Part shown: positions 24,962 to 33,931 of the stretch, one piece after another | Position numbering within the stretch: the stretch's first letter is position 1 | How the letters are laid out: each line of letters starts with the position of its first letter | Assembly (NCBI RefSeq): GCF_026625785.1 | Contig: NZ_CP113063.1 | Span: 2,790,001 to 2,854,000 of the forward strand | DNA from: Gordonia sp. SL306 | GTDB taxonomy: Bacteria > Actinomycetota > Actinomycetes > Mycobacteriales > Mycobacteriaceae | Length of the DNA: 64,000 nucleotides | Direction of reading: 5' to 3' | Position numbers and translations under genes: made by a program | Notes under the pieces: model-generated | Told to the model about the DNA's origin: nothing | Database searches by the model: none | What the model saw: only the letters and a program-made list of their open reading frames with translations

Positions 24962-25822
24962 TCAGGCGGCGGTCATCGACGTCCGGCGGCTGTCGATCCA
25001 CCTGGTCAGGAGCCCGTTCCGCGGTGCGAAGAAATAGATCAAGGTGAACATCACACCCTGCGTCACCACCACCATTCCGCCCGGGGAGACGTCGGCACCG
25101 TAGCTGATGTAGATGCCCACGAGGGTGGCCGCGACGGCGATCGCCGGGGCGATCAGCAGCATGTGACCGAACCTGTCGGTGAGCAGGTGCGCCGAGGCTC
25201 CGGGGATGATCAGCATCGCGACGACGAGGATGACGCCGACGATCTGGAGCGCCAGCACACAGGTGAGGGCGAGCAGACCGAGCAGCAGGACGCCGAGCCA
25301 TCGTCGGGACAGCCCGATCGCGTGTGCGTGGACGGGATCGAAGGCGTAGAGCGTCAGATCCCGCCGCTTGACCACCAGCACCGTCGCGACCACCGCGGCG
25401 AGGATCAGCAACTGCCACCGGTCCGCGCCCGAGACGCCGAGGACGTTCCCGAACAGGATGTGGTTCAGATCGGTCTGACTCGGCGTTGCCGAGACGAGTA
25501 CCAGCCCGAGCGCGAACAGGGTGGTGAACACGATGCCGATCGCGGCGTCCTCCTTCACCCGACTCGTGTCGCGGACGGTCCCGATCAATGCGACCGCGAG
25601 GAATCCGAAGATCACCGCGCCGATCGCGAACGGCACCCCGACGATGTACGACAGCACCACGCCGGGCAGCACCGCGTGCGAGACTGCGTCGCCCATGAGC
25701 GACCAGCCGATCAGGACGATCCAGCAGCTGATCAGTGCGCACACCGCGGCCGCGACCCCGCTCGCGAGGAATGCGTCGCGCATGAAGGACAGGGTCCAGG
25801 GTTCGACCAGGAAGTCGATCAT
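24962..25822 (-). CDS. Metal ABC transporter permease (Mn/Zn/Fe type)
   Basis: The 286-aa integral membrane protein is of the ABC-3 family (ZnuB/MntB/TroC). Eight to nine hydrophobic helices fill the sequence, beginning near residue 18. Motifs include WSLMGDAVSHAVLPGVVLSYIVG at about 40-62 and the cytoplasmic coupling segment KRRDLTLYAFDPVHAHAIGLSRRWL at about 150-175, which contacts the ATPase. It is the last gene of the importer operon and overlaps the ATPase gene by ATGA. Specificity between Mn, Zn and Fe is set by the lipoprotein, not visible here. Confidence 0.92.
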   Translation of the reverse strand: MIDFLVEPWTLSFMRDAFLASGVAAAVCALISCWIVLIGWSLMGDAVSHAVLPGVVLSYIVGVPFAIGAVIFGFLAVALIGTVRDTSRVKEDAAIGIVFTTLFALGLVLVSATPSQTDLNHILFGNVLGVSGADRWQLLILAAVVATVLVVKRRDLTLYAFDPVHAHAIGLSRRWLGVLLLGLLALTCVLALQIVGVILVVAMLIIPGASAHLLTDRFGHMLLIAPAIAVAATLVGIYISYGADVSPGGMVVVTQGVMFTLIYFFAPRNGLLTRWIDSRRTSMTAA

Positions 25823-26679
25823 CGTGTCACCCCGGAACCGTCGTGGCTCGGATCACGTTGCGGTGCCGACGACTCGCTGCGATGTTGACCCAGGACGTCG
25901 ACGCCGAAGGCGAGTGCGAGTTGCTCGGGGCGCAAGGCCTCCTCGGGAGTGTCGTGCACCAGTACACGTTGCATCAGCAGGACGGCTTCGGTGGCGAACG
26001 AGGGCAGGGTCGACAGGTCATGGGTGGAGATCAGGATCGTCGCACCGCGAGTGGATTCCGCCACGAGGAGATCCACAATCGTTCGCTCCGAACGTTTGTC
26101 GACCCCGGCGAATGGCTCGTCGAGCAGGAGGATGTCCGCACCCTGGGCGATTCCCCGCGCGACGAACGCGCGTTTGCGTTGTCCGCCTGAGAGTTTGCCG
26201 ATCTGCCGGTCGGCGAGTTCGGTGAGTCCCACGCGTTCGAGCGCGTCGTCGACGGCGGCCCGATCGCGTGCGGAGGCCCGACGGAACAGGTTCTGTCGTC
26301 CGTACCGGCCGGTCATCGCGACTTCGCGTACCGAGATGGGGAAGTCCCAGTCGACGTCCTCGGACTGCGGAACATAGGAGACGAGTCCTTGGGCCCGTGC
26401 ACGATTCGGGGTCCCGCCGGCGATCGTCACGCTTCCCGACGACGGGCGCACGAGCCCCATGATCGACTTGAACAGCGTCGACTTGCCGGAGCCGTTCATC
26501 CCGATCAATCCGCAGATCCGGCCTGGTCGAAGTGTCAGCGAGACCTTGTCGAGGGCGAGGACGCTTCCGTACCGGACGGTGAGGTCGGTGAGTTCGATGG
26601 CGGGCGGTCGCGACTCGTCCTGTGGTACGCCCTTGCGGGATGCGACGTCCCGAGATGGGCGGTGTTCAGGGAACGACAT
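25819..26679 (-). CDS. Metal ABC transporter ATP-binding protein
   Basis: ATPase subunit, 286 aa. After a 25-residue N-terminal extension come Walker A GMNGSGKSTLFKSI, Q-loop VPQSEDVDW (the PQ-SEDVDW motif is characteristic of the Mn/Zn family), signature LSGGQRKRAFVARG, Walker B DILLLDEPFAGVD and the switch histidine STHDLSTL. It overlaps the upstream lipoprotein gene by 14 bases and the downstream permease gene by four, so the three are one transcription unit. GAAAGGA precedes the ATG. Confidence 0.92.
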   Translation of the reverse strand: MSFPEHRPSRDVASRKGVPQDESRPPAIELTDLTVRYGSVLALDKVSLTLRPGRICGLIGMNGSGKSTLFKSIMGLVRPSSGSVTIAGGTPNRARAQGLVSYVPQSEDVDWDFPISVREVAMTGRYGRQNLFRRASARDRAAVDDALERVGLTELADRQIGKLSGGQRKRAFVARGIAQGADILLLDEPFAGVDKRSERTIVDLLVAESTRGATILISTHDLSTLPSFATEAVLLMQRVLVHDTPEEALRPEQLALAFGVDVLGQHRSESSAPQRDPSHDGSGVTR

Positions 26680-27601
26680 GATCGGCGTCCTTTCCGGTGA
26701 GGCCGGCGATGATGGTCGTCAGGTCGTGCCGGAGCAGATCGAGGTAGGTGGGGACCGGACCGTCGGGCTCGGACAGCGAGTCGACGTAGAGCGTCCCGCC
26801 GAGTCGGGCGTCGGTGGACCGCGCAACCTGCTGCATGGGCGCGTTGTTCACGGTCGATTCGCAGAAGACCGCTGGTACGTGGCGGTCCCGGACGAAGTCG
26901 ACGGTGCGCCGCATCTGTTGTGGGGTGGCCTCCTGTTCGGAGTTCACCGGCCAGATGTAGTGCTCGGTGAGTCCGGTGTCACGCGCGAGGTAGCTGAACG
27001 CGCCCTCGCAGGTGACCAGCGCTCTCTCGTTGTCGGGCAGGGCATCGATGGCGGTCACCAGCCGAGCCCGCTCGTCGTCGAGGCGGGCGTCATAGCGTTC
27101 GGCGTTGGCACGATAGGCATCGGCGTGCCCGGGATCGATCCGGGCCAGCCCGCGAGCGATGTTGTCGGCGTAGGTCTTTGCCTCGAGCGGGGACATCCAG
27201 GCATGCGGGTTGGGTTTACCGGTGGCGGGAGAACCGCCCGGGTCCGCCCTGATCGGCAGTGGCGCGATGCCGTCGGAGGCGACGATCCGCGGCACGTCGA
27301 TGTCGGAGAGGAATCGCTCGAACCAGTCGTCGAGGTGGAGGCCGTTCACCACCACGAGGGATGCGTCAGAGGCTTTGTGTAGATCACCGGGCGTGGGTTC
27401 GTACCCGTGGATCTCGGCGCCGAACTTGGTCAGGGAGCTGACGTCGGCGTGGTCGCCCGCGACGTTGCGCGCGATGTCCGCGAGGACGGTGAACGTGGCC
27501 AGGACCTGCGGGCGGTCCGGGACATCACGGGTTTCGCAGGCCGAGCACACGACGGCGACCACGACAAGGGTCGCGACGGTGATCCGGCGGGCCGCTGACA
27601 T
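26666..27601 (-). CDS. Metal ABC transporter substrate-binding lipoprotein (ZnuA/MntA type)
   Basis: The 311-aa protein begins with a lipoprotein signal (ITVATLVVVAVVCSAC, lipid-modified cysteine about residue 22) and continues as a cluster A-I metal-binding protein: VLATFTVLADIARNVAGDHADVSSL, GAEIHGYEPTPGDLHKASDASLVVVNGLHLDDW, PNPHAWMSPLEAKTYADNIARGL, and CESTVNNAPMQQVARSTDARLGGTLYVDSLSEPDGPVPTYLDLL. Metal ligands should be the histidines in IHGYEP and NPHAWMSP plus the late acidic residue. It lacks the long His-rich loop of typical ZnuA, which slightly favours manganese or iron over zinc. First gene of the operon. Confidence 0.92.
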   Translation of the reverse strand: MSAARRITVATLVVVAVVCSACETRDVPDRPQVLATFTVLADIARNVAGDHADVSSLTKFGAEIHGYEPTPGDLHKASDASLVVVNGLHLDDWFERFLSDIDVPRIVASDGIAPLPIRADPGGSPATGKPNPHAWMSPLEAKTYADNIARGLARIDPGHADAYRANAERYDARLDDERARLVTAIDALPDNERALVTCEGAFSYLARDTGLTEHYIWPVNSEQEATPQQMRRTVDFVRDRHVPAVFCESTVNNAPMQQVARSTDARLGGTLYVDSLSEPDGPVPTYLDLLRHDLTTIIAGLTGKDADHVVP

Positions 27602-27627
27602 GGACCAACTCTAATTTCGGCTACCCG

Positions 27628-27639
27628 AACTTGCAAGTT
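27628..27639. promoter_or_regulatory. Perfect 12-bp palindrome upstream of the metal importer
   Basis: AACTTGCAAGTT lies 27 bases upstream of the lipoprotein gene start, in an AT-richer stretch than the surroundings. An operator for a metal-responsive repressor (MntR/DtxR- or Zur-like) is expected there; this palindrome does not match a consensus I can name with certainty. Confidence 0.4.
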
Positions 27640-27875
27640 AGTCGAACCTGATAGGGTGCCCGCAATCTGACATACGTGCCGAGTCCCGCCGGTGACCTGG
27701 TGGTCTCGCACGAGACGTATGCGCACATGAATATTCCTGAATGTGATCTATTCGCTCGGTATCCCACGGACCGGCGCTTCTCCGGAACACTGGACGGGGT
27801 GCGGGGCGACCCGCAGCGGAGTCACGGGCCCAGGAGTCCGATCCGCGAATCCGACGTCGAACCGAGGGAGCTTCC

Positions 27876-28919
27876 ATGCCCACCACCGTCAACGCCTACA
27901 TCGCGACCGCCGCCGACCAGCCGCTCGGCCCCACCACCATCGAACGCCGTGACCTCGGCGCGAACGATGTCGCGATCGACATCGCCTACGCCGGCATCTG
28001 CCACAGCGACATCCACACCGCGCGCAGCGAGTGGGGTCGTACCGCGTTCCCGGTGGTCCCCGGCCACGAGATCGCCGGGACCGTCTCGGCTGTCGGCTCC
28101 GACGTCACCCGCCATCGCGTGGGGGACCGCGTCGGGGTCGGCTGTTTCGTGGACTCGTGCCGCGAATGCGAGCCCTGCCGCCGCGGCGAGGAGCAGTACT
28201 GCGAACGCGGGATGACCGGCACCTACAACGCCGTCGGCCGCGACGGCGAGCCCACTCACGGTGGCTACAGCACCGGGATCGTTGTCGACGAGAACTATGT
28301 GTGCGGCATTCCCGAGGGCATCGACCTCGACGTCGCCGCGCCTCTGCTGTGCGCCGGCATCACGCTCTACTCGCCGTTGCGTCACTGGCAGGCCGGCCCC
28401 GGCAAGAAGGTCGCGATCATCGGACTCGGCGGGCTGGGTCACGTCGGCGTCAAGATCGCGCACGCGATGGGCGCCGAGGTCACCGTGCTCTCGCAGTCGC
28501 TCAAGAAGATGGAGGACGGCCTGCGCCTCGGTGCCGACCACTACTACGCCACCAGTGACCCGGACACCTTCGAGAATCTGCGCAACGAGTTCGACCTGAT
28601 CATCAACACCGTGTCGGCCAACCTGGACATCAAGCAGTACCTCGGACTGCTGGCCATCAACGGCACGCTCGTGGAGCTCGGCCTCCCCGAACACCCCATC
28701 GAGGTGCCGGCCTTCGCGGTCACGGCCAACCGGCGCAGCTTTGCCGGGTCGATGATCGGCGGCATCGCCGAGACCCAGGAGATGCTGGAGTTCTGCGCCG
28801 AGCACGGCATCGGGGCGGAGATCGAGGTGATCGGTGCCGACAAGATCAATGAGGCCTACGAGCGGGTGGTCGCGAGCGATGTGCGCTACCGCTTCGTGAT
28901 CGACACGGCGACTCTCTGA
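27876..28919 (+). CDS. NAD(P)-dependent zinc alcohol dehydrogenase (CAD-like)
   Basis: The 347-aa medium-chain dehydrogenase has both zinc sites: catalytic Cys in [16 protein letters not shown] and His-Glu in [10 protein letters not shown], and the structural four-cysteine lobe [15 protein letters not shown]. The cofactor motif is [30 protein letters not shown] (about 180-209). The arrangement [14 protein letters not shown] and [16 protein letters not shown] places it with cinnamyl-alcohol-dehydrogenase/YahK-like aldehyde reductases, as in mycobacterial AdhC. No regulator is next to it. The start ATG is preceded by GAGGGAG. Confidence 0.92.
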   Translation: MPTTVNAYIATAADQPLGPTTIERRDLGANDVAIDIAYAGICHSDIHTARSEWGRTAFPVVPGHEIAGTVSAVGSDVTRHRVGDRVGVGCFVDSCRECEPCRRGEEQYCERGMTGTYNAVGRDGEPTHGGYSTGIVVDENYVCGIPEGIDLDVAAPLLCAGITLYSPLRHWQAGPGKKVAIIGLGGLGHVGVKIAHAMGAEVTVLSQSLKKMEDGLRLGADHYYATSDPDTFENLRNEFDLIINTVSANLDIKQYLGLLAINGTLVELGLPEHPIEVPAFAVTANRRSFAGSMIGGIAETQEMLEFCAEHGIGAEIEVIGADKINEAYERVVASDVRYRFVIDTATL

Positions 28920-28958
28920 TCCCTGTCCGGCCGTCGCGGACGGCGACCGGACCGATCG

Positions 28959-29049
28959 AAAAGCGCCCCAGAAATCCGCCCACCGGGCTCCCGTCGTGCA
29001 CCCATCTGCGACGGAGCTTCTGGTGAGGGCGGTTTCATGGGGCGCTTTT
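28959..29049. other. 91-bp rod-shaped imperfect inverted repeat
   Basis: Outer arms AAAAGCGCCCCA (28959-28970) and TGGGGCGCTTTT (29038-29049) pair perfectly over 12 bp. Inside, GAAA and CCGCCC pair with TTTC and GGGCGG, ACC with GGT, and a terminal hairpin GCTCCCGTCG/CGACGGAGC (28987-29017) closes on a 12-base loop. The element lies between the alcohol dehydrogenase and the CopB-type ATPase genes. It could act as a terminator (TTTTG follows the right arm), a folded RNA, or a small non-coding mobile repeat. Confidence 0.6.
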
Positions 29050-29086
29050 GTGTTGCCGTGCCCCGTGCTCATCAGTTGAACCCTCC

Positions 29087-29114
29087 TTGACGGATACCCC
29101 CCAGGGGTATAAAA
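29087..29114 (+). promoter_or_regulatory. Promoter and CsoR-type operator of the CopB-type ATPase
   Basis: ATACCCC and GGGGTAT (29094-29110, three-base centre) form the palindrome seen at CsoR copper-repressor sites. It overlaps a TTGACG -35 (29087) and a TATAAA -10 (29108), so bound repressor would block transcription. The start codon is eight bases after the -10, suggesting a leaderless mRNA. Confidence 0.7.
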
Positions 29115-29121
29115 CGGGCAT

Positions 29122-31200
29122 ATGGACCACAACCTCGACCACAGCGCGGTCGGGGTCGCCGAGGGCGACTCCGACCTGCACGCTCATCACATGGATTCCC
29201 ACGAGAGCCATTCCGGGGGTGGAGCCCATGGCGCGCATGGCGGTCATGGCGACCACGTCGCGATGTTCCGGCGACTCTTCCTGGTCATGACGGTGCTCGC
29301 GGTTCCGGTGGTGATCGCGAGTCCGATGTTCGCCGACCTGATCGGCTACGAGTTGCCGTCGTGGGGGTGGCTGAACTGGGTGTCGCCGATCCTCGGCACT
29401 ATCATGTTCGTCTGGGGCGGACGCCCGTTCCTCACCGGTGCCGTGAGCGAACTACGTTCGCGGACACCGGGAATGATGACTCTGATCGCGCTGGCCATCA
29501 GTGTGGCTTTCGTGGCGTCGTGGGGGGCCACACTCGATCTGCTGCACCACGAACTCGATTTCTGGTGGGAACTCGCCTTGCTGATCGTGATCATGCTGCT
29601 CGGTCACTGGATCGAGATGCGGTCGATATCGCAGACGACCTCGGCGCTGCAATCCCTCGCCGCCCTGCTGCCCGACGAGGCCGAACGCCTCGACGGCGAC
29701 GTGGTGCAGACGGTGTCGCCCGCCGAGCTGAGGATCGACGACCTGGTCATCGTGCGGCCCGGCGGGCGCATCCCCGCCGACGGTGAGATCGTCTCGGGCA
29801 CAGCGGAAGTCGACGAGTCGATGATCACCGGCGAATCGAACCTGGTGAGCCGCACGGTCGGTGATCGGGTGGTTGCGGGCACGGTCAGCGCCGACACCGC
29901 CATCCGGGTCCGGGTGGGTGCGGTCGGTGACGACACCGCGTTGGCAGGTATCCAGCGTCTGGTGTCCGATGCGCAGAACTCGTCGAGCCGCGCGCAGCGA
30001 CTGGCCGATCGCGCCGCCGGCTGGTTGTTCTGGTTCGCGTTGGCGGCGGCCCTGATCACGGCGATCGTGTGGACCGCCGTCGGGCAGTCCGACAACGCGG
30101 TGATCCGCACCATCACCGTCCTCGTCATCGCCTGCCCGCACGCGCTCGGGCTCGCCATCCCGCTGGTGGTCGCGATCGCGACCGAGCGCGCGGCCACGAT
30201 GGGTGTGCTGGTGACCGACCGGATCGCGCTGGAGACCTTGCGGCAGGCCGATGTGGTGCTGTTCGACAAGACCGGCACCCTCACCAAGGGGGAGCCGGCG
30301 GTGGTCGACGTCGTCGGCGCGGCAGGCCGGTCGGCCGGCCGCATCCTGGCCGTGGCGGCCGCCGCGGAAGCCGACAGCGAGCACCCGCTGGCGACTGCGA
30401 TCGTCCGGGCCGCCATCGACCGTGGCGTCACCATCCCTGCGGCACAGGACTTCTCGTCGAGTCCCGCCGTCGGGGTGCGGGCCGAGGTCGACGGGCGTGA
30501 GATCGCCGTCGGGGGCCCGCGGCTCCTCGACGAGCGCGGGCTGTCGGCGCCGGACGGCTCGGCGGGACTGGCCGGCCGCGGAAACACCGTGCTCTACGTC
30601 GTCGACGACGGAGTCGTCATCGGTGCGGTCGCCCTGGGCGACGCGATCCGCCCGGAATCGGCGGACGCGATCCGCGCCCTCGCCGATCGTGGCGTGACCT
30701 CCGTGATGGCCACCGGGGACGCGCACGACGTGGCCACGCGGGTGGCGGCCGAACTCGGTATCGACCGTGTCTACGCGGGCGTCCGTCCCGAGGACAAGGA
30801 GTCCATCGTTGCTGACCTGCAGGCCGAGGGGAACACCGTGGTGATGGTCGGTGACGGCGTCAACGATGCTCCGGCCCTCGCGCGTGCAGATGTCGGTGTC
30901 GCGATCGGTGACGGCACCGATGTCGCGATCGGGTCGGCCGGGGTGGTGCTGGCCGGCGACGATCCGCGGACCGTGGTCTCGGCGATGGTCCTGTCCGGGC
31001 AGGCGTACCGCAAGATGCGGCAGAACCTCTGGTGGGCGGCCGGCTACAACCTGCTCGCCGTCCCGCTCGCGGCCGGTGTGCTGGCGCCGGTCGGCTTCGT
31101 GTTGCCGATGGCCGTCGGCGCGATCCTGATGTCGGTCTCGACCGTGGTCGTCGCGCTCAACGCGCAACTGCTCCGTCGGGCGGATCTGTCGGTGCACTGA
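29122..31200 (+). CDS. Heavy-metal P-type ATPase, CopB type (CPH motif)
   Basis: The 692-aa exporter has an N-terminal His-rich segment (about 11 histidines in residues 1-48) in place of a CxxC domain, eight membrane helices, TGES (phosphatase), DKTGTLTKGEP phosphorylation loop (about residue 381) and VGDGVNDAPAL hinge. The membrane metal-binding motif is CPH (VIACPHALGLAIP, about residue 337), defining the P1B-3 group assigned to copper and sometimes silver. That differs from the CPC-type enzyme at 36.9 kb. The CsoR-type operator ahead supports copper control. It is a single gene without its own regulator beside it. Confidence 0.92.
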   Translation: MDHNLDHSAVGVAEGDSDLHAHHMDSHESHSGGGAHGAHGGHGDHVAMFRRLFLVMTVLAVPVVIASPMFADLIGYELPSWGWLNWVSPILGTIMFVWGGRPFLTGAVSELRSRTPGMMTLIALAISVAFVASWGATLDLLHHELDFWWELALLIVIMLLGHWIEMRSISQTTSALQSLAALLPDEAERLDGDVVQTVSPAELRIDDLVIVRPGGRIPADGEIVSGTAEVDESMITGESNLVSRTVGDRVVAGTVSADTAIRVRVGAVGDDTALAGIQRLVSDAQNSSSRAQRLADRAAGWLFWFALAAALITAIVWTAVGQSDNAVIRTITVLVIACPHALGLAIPLVVAIATERAATMGVLVTDRIALETLRQADVVLFDKTGTLTKGEPAVVDVVGAAGRSAGRILAVAAAAEADSEHPLATAIVRAAIDRGVTIPAAQDFSSSPAVGVRAEVDGREIAVGGPRLLDERGLSAPDGSAGLAGRGNTVLYVVDDGVVIGAVALGDAIRPESADAIRALADRGVTSVMATGDAHDVATRVAAELGIDRVYAGVRPEDKESIVADLQAEGNTVVMVGDGVNDAPALARADVGVAIGDGTDVAIGSAGVVLAGDDPRTVVSAMVLSGQAYRKMRQNLWWAAGYNLLAVPLAAGVLAPVGFVLPMAVGAILMSVSTVVVALNAQLLRRADLSVH

Positions 31201-31234
31201 CGGCGGGTCCCCTCGGTGCACGGGGAGGCGTATG

Positions 31235-31257
31235 GTTTTCGACTGGGAATCGAAAAC
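31235..31257. promoter_or_regulatory. Inverted repeat upstream of nadB
   Basis: GTTTTCGA (31235-31242) and TCGAAAAC (31250-31257) are perfect 8-bp arms around seven bases, about 50 bases before the nadB start. This looks like an operator for an NAD-biosynthesis repressor, but I cannot name which one. Confidence 0.5.
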
Positions 31258-31308
31258 AGGTCGGCGTGGTTGATCCTCACATCGACGTTCCCCCGCGGGA
31301 GGTGCGAG

Positions 31309-32949
31309 ATGGCACAGAACGAGATGAGCCGTGACCAGCGCGACGAGACGCGTGCCGACTTCGTCGTGGTCGGCGCCGGGGTGGCCGGACTGACCGCCGC
31401 CCTGCGGGCAGCCGAGGCGGGATTGCGCGTGGTGATTTTGACCAAGGGGCCCGCATGGCATCCCGATCGGGCCGAACAGGCGACCTCGACTTTCTATGCG
31501 CAGGGTGGGATCGCCGTCGTCGAGCCCGGTGATCCGACGGACTCGGTCGACCTCCATCTCGCGGACACGCTTGGTGCCGGGGCGGGCCTGACGGATTCGC
31601 GGATCGCCCGACCCATCCTCGACGACGGATGGTCTGCGGTGTCCGGTCTGATCAGCTGGGGTGCCGAGTTCGATCGGGGGCCCGGGGGAGACCTGCTGCG
31701 AACCCGTGAAGGTGGCCACTCGGTGCGCCGCATCATCCACGCCGGCGGCGACGCGACGGGTGCCCACGTTCAGCGCGCGCTGGTGGGCAGGCTGCGGGCC
31801 GCCTCCCGATCCCTGGCCATCAGCAGCCACGACGACGCGGTCGCCACTGCGATCCTGCGTGCCGACGGTCAGACGGTCGGTGTCGCCTACCGGCAGCGGG
31901 GGCGCGAACGTGTCGTCCATGCGCCGACCGTCCTGCTCGCCACCGGTGGCAGCGGTCACCTCTATGCCGCCACCACCAATCCGTCCGGCGCGACCGCCGA
32001 CGGCATCGCTCTCGCGTTGCGGGCCGGGGCCGTCGTCGCGGACATGGAGTTCATCCAGTTCCATCCGACCATGCTGTTCGTCGAGGGTGCGCGTGGTCGG
32101 CGCACGCTGATCAGCGAGGCCGTGCGTGGTGAGGGCGGCCGTCTGGTGGACGTCGATGGCGACCCGGTGACCGCCGGGGTGCATCCGATGGGTGATCTCG
32201 CGCCGCGCGACGTGGTCGCCGATGCCGTCGAGGCGAGGATCGCCGATTCCGGGCACCCGTGCGTGTACCTCGACGTCCGGTCGATCGCCGACTTCCCGAA
32301 GCGATTCCCCACGGTGACCGCGGGCGTCGCCGACGCCGGACTCGACGTGGCCGCGGGGCTGATCCCCGTGGTGCCGGGTGCGCACTATCAGTGCGGCGGC
32401 GTGCTCACCGACGTCGACGGCCGGACGGCCGTGCCCGGTCTGCTGGCCGCGGGTGAGGTCGCCCGGACCGGGCTGCACGGCGGAAACCGGCTGGCGTCGA
32501 ACAGCTTGCTGGAGGGACTGGTCATGGGCCGCCGAGCCGCCGCGGTGGCCGTCGGCCGTCGAGGCAGACGGGTCGGTGAGGGCGCCGACGTGATGCCGGC
32601 GATGCACCCGACGATGCCACGGAAAGAGCTGCAGGACAGTATGTCCCGATCCGTCGCGCTGCGCCGGGACGCCGACGGCCTTGCCCGGATCGCCACGGCG
32701 CTGAGCCGAATCCCGGACCGCGCCGCGGTCACCGACGCCGACATCGAAGACGCCGCGCTGACGCTGACCGCCAAGGTCGTCGTGGAGGCGGCGCGAGCGC
32801 GCACGGAATCGCGCGGCGCGCACACGCGGATCGACCATCCGTACACCGACCCGCAGGCGCGGACACGGTGTTTCGGTTGGCTCGATGGTGAGCTCACCGA
32901 GTGCGACGGCAGCGAGACCATCACCGACATCCACGCGTTGGTGCCCTGA
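31309..32949 (+). CDS. nadB: L-aspartate oxidase
   Basis: The flavoenzyme (546 aa) oxidises L-aspartate to iminoaspartate, the first step of de novo NAD synthesis. ATG 31309 has a GGGAGG ribosome site; a longer reading is rejected. FAD motif DFVVVGAGVAGLTAALRAAEAGLRVVILTKG at about 15-45, AQGGIAVVEPGD, substrate-region HPTMLFVEGARGRRTLISEAVRGEGG, HYQCGGVLTDVDG and the C-terminal GLHGGNRLASNSLLEGLVMGRRAA are all as in NadB. The capping and helical C-terminal domains are complete. In relatives nadB is next to nadA and nadC, but here neither neighbour is present, so the pathway genes are split. Confidence 0.92.
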   Translation: MAQNEMSRDQRDETRADFVVVGAGVAGLTAALRAAEAGLRVVILTKGPAWHPDRAEQATSTFYAQGGIAVVEPGDPTDSVDLHLADTLGAGAGLTDSRIARPILDDGWSAVSGLISWGAEFDRGPGGDLLRTREGGHSVRRIIHAGGDATGAHVQRALVGRLRAASRSLAISSHDDAVATAILRADGQTVGVAYRQRGRERVVHAPTVLLATGGSGHLYAATTNPSGATADGIALALRAGAVVADMEFIQFHPTMLFVEGARGRRTLISEAVRGEGGRLVDVDGDPVTAGVHPMGDLAPRDVVADAVEARIADSGHPCVYLDVRSIADFPKRFPTVTAGVADAGLDVAAGLIPVVPGAHYQCGGVLTDVDGRTAVPGLLAAGEVARTGLHGGNRLASNSLLEGLVMGRRAAAVAVGRRGRRVGEGADVMPAMHPTMPRKELQDSMSRSVALRRDADGLARIATALSRIPDRAAVTDADIEDAALTLTAKVVVEAARARTESRGAHTRIDHPYTDPQARTRCFGWLDGELTECDGSETITDIHALVP

Positions 32950-32986
32950 CCCGTCGGCGCGCCCGGGCGCGGTAACGTCGGCGACC

Positions 32987-33874
32987 ATGACCGCGCCCGG
33001 ACGAGTCATCGTCGACCTCGGCCACATCCGTCTGCATGCCCTCACCTGGGGTGAGCCCGGCGCGCCGCTCGCCATCTGCCTGCACGGTTTCCCGGATTCC
33101 GCGTGGACGTGGCGACACCTCGCTCCCGAGCTCGCAGCGGCCGGCTATCGGGTGGTCGCACCGTTCACCCGCGGGTACTCCCCGTCGGAGATCCCGGCCG
33201 ACGGCGACTACCACGTGGCGGCCCTCGCCCACGACGTCCTCGCGCTGCACCGCGAGCTCGACGGCGACGATCGGGCGGTCCTGATCGGACACGACTGGGG
33301 CGCGCTCACCGCACACGCGATCCTCGCCCGCGACGACCACCCGTTCCGGCGCGTCGTCGCGGTCGTGGTGCCGCCGATCGCCGCCATGCGGCAGGCGGGG
33401 ACGTCGGTGCGTGCGCGGTTGCGTCTCATCCCACAACAGATGGCGATGAGCTGGTACATCGGTTTCAACCAGATCCCGTTCCTCCCGGAGCGGGTTCTCG
33501 GGTGGCTCATCCCGACCCTCTGGCGGCGGTGGGGGCCGTCCCCGGACGTCGACGACATCGACAACGCCCTGGCCACGGTGCCGAACCGCGCACACGGATC
33601 CGCGGTCCTCGGGTATTACCGGGCCATGCTGCGACCTCGTGTCGACGCCCGGTATGCCGACCACGCCTCGGATTGGCTGCGGCCACCCCGGACACCGCTG
33701 CTCTACCTGCACGGCGCGCTGGACGGGTGCATGCAGGTGGATTTCACCGACGGATTGGCCGAGTTGCTGCCGACGGGCAGTGAGGTCGCCCGGATCGATC
33801 ACGCGGGCCACTTCGTCCATCTGGATCAGCGCGATCGGGTACATCGCCGCGTCGTCGGCTTCCTCGGTTCGTGA
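32987..33874 (+). CDS. Alpha/beta hydrolase (epoxide hydrolase-like)
   Basis: The 295-aa hydrolase starts at ATG 32987, ten bases after a TAACGT -10 element, so probably leaderless. HGFPDSAWTWRHLAPELAAAGYRVVAPFTRGYSPSEIP carries the oxyanion HGFP motif and epoxide-hydrolase-like context. The nucleophile elbow IGHDWGALTAHA has Asp as nucleophile (Gly-His-Asp-Trp-Gly), which distinguishes it from serine esterases and fits epoxide hydrolase or haloalkane dehalogenase. The catalytic His is in DHAGHFVHLDQ near the end, and the charge relay acid in LHGALDGCM. Substrate unknown; detoxification of lipid epoxides is plausible. Confidence 0.88.
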   Translation: MTAPGRVIVDLGHIRLHALTWGEPGAPLAICLHGFPDSAWTWRHLAPELAAAGYRVVAPFTRGYSPSEIPADGDYHVAALAHDVLALHRELDGDDRAVLIGHDWGALTAHAILARDDHPFRRVVAVVVPPIAAMRQAGTSVRARLRLIPQQMAMSWYIGFNQIPFLPERVLGWLIPTLWRRWGPSPDVDDIDNALATVPNRAHGSAVLGYYRAMLRPRVDARYADHASDWLRPPRTPLLYLHGALDGCMQVDFTDGLAELLPTGSEVARIDHAGHFVHLDQRDRVHRRVVGFLGS

Positions 33875-33931
33875 ACCGGGGTCGGTGCCCCGGGGCACAC
33901 CGGTCGTCGGGCCCGGCGCACAATCGACCCC

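Noticed and set aside
29452..33075. A minus-strand open frame of 1207 codons antisense to the CopB ATPase and nadB genes.
   Set aside because: Its product is an Arg/His/Asp/Gly-rich composition typical of the antisense frame of high-GC genes, with no domain, and the opposite strand has two clear enzymes.
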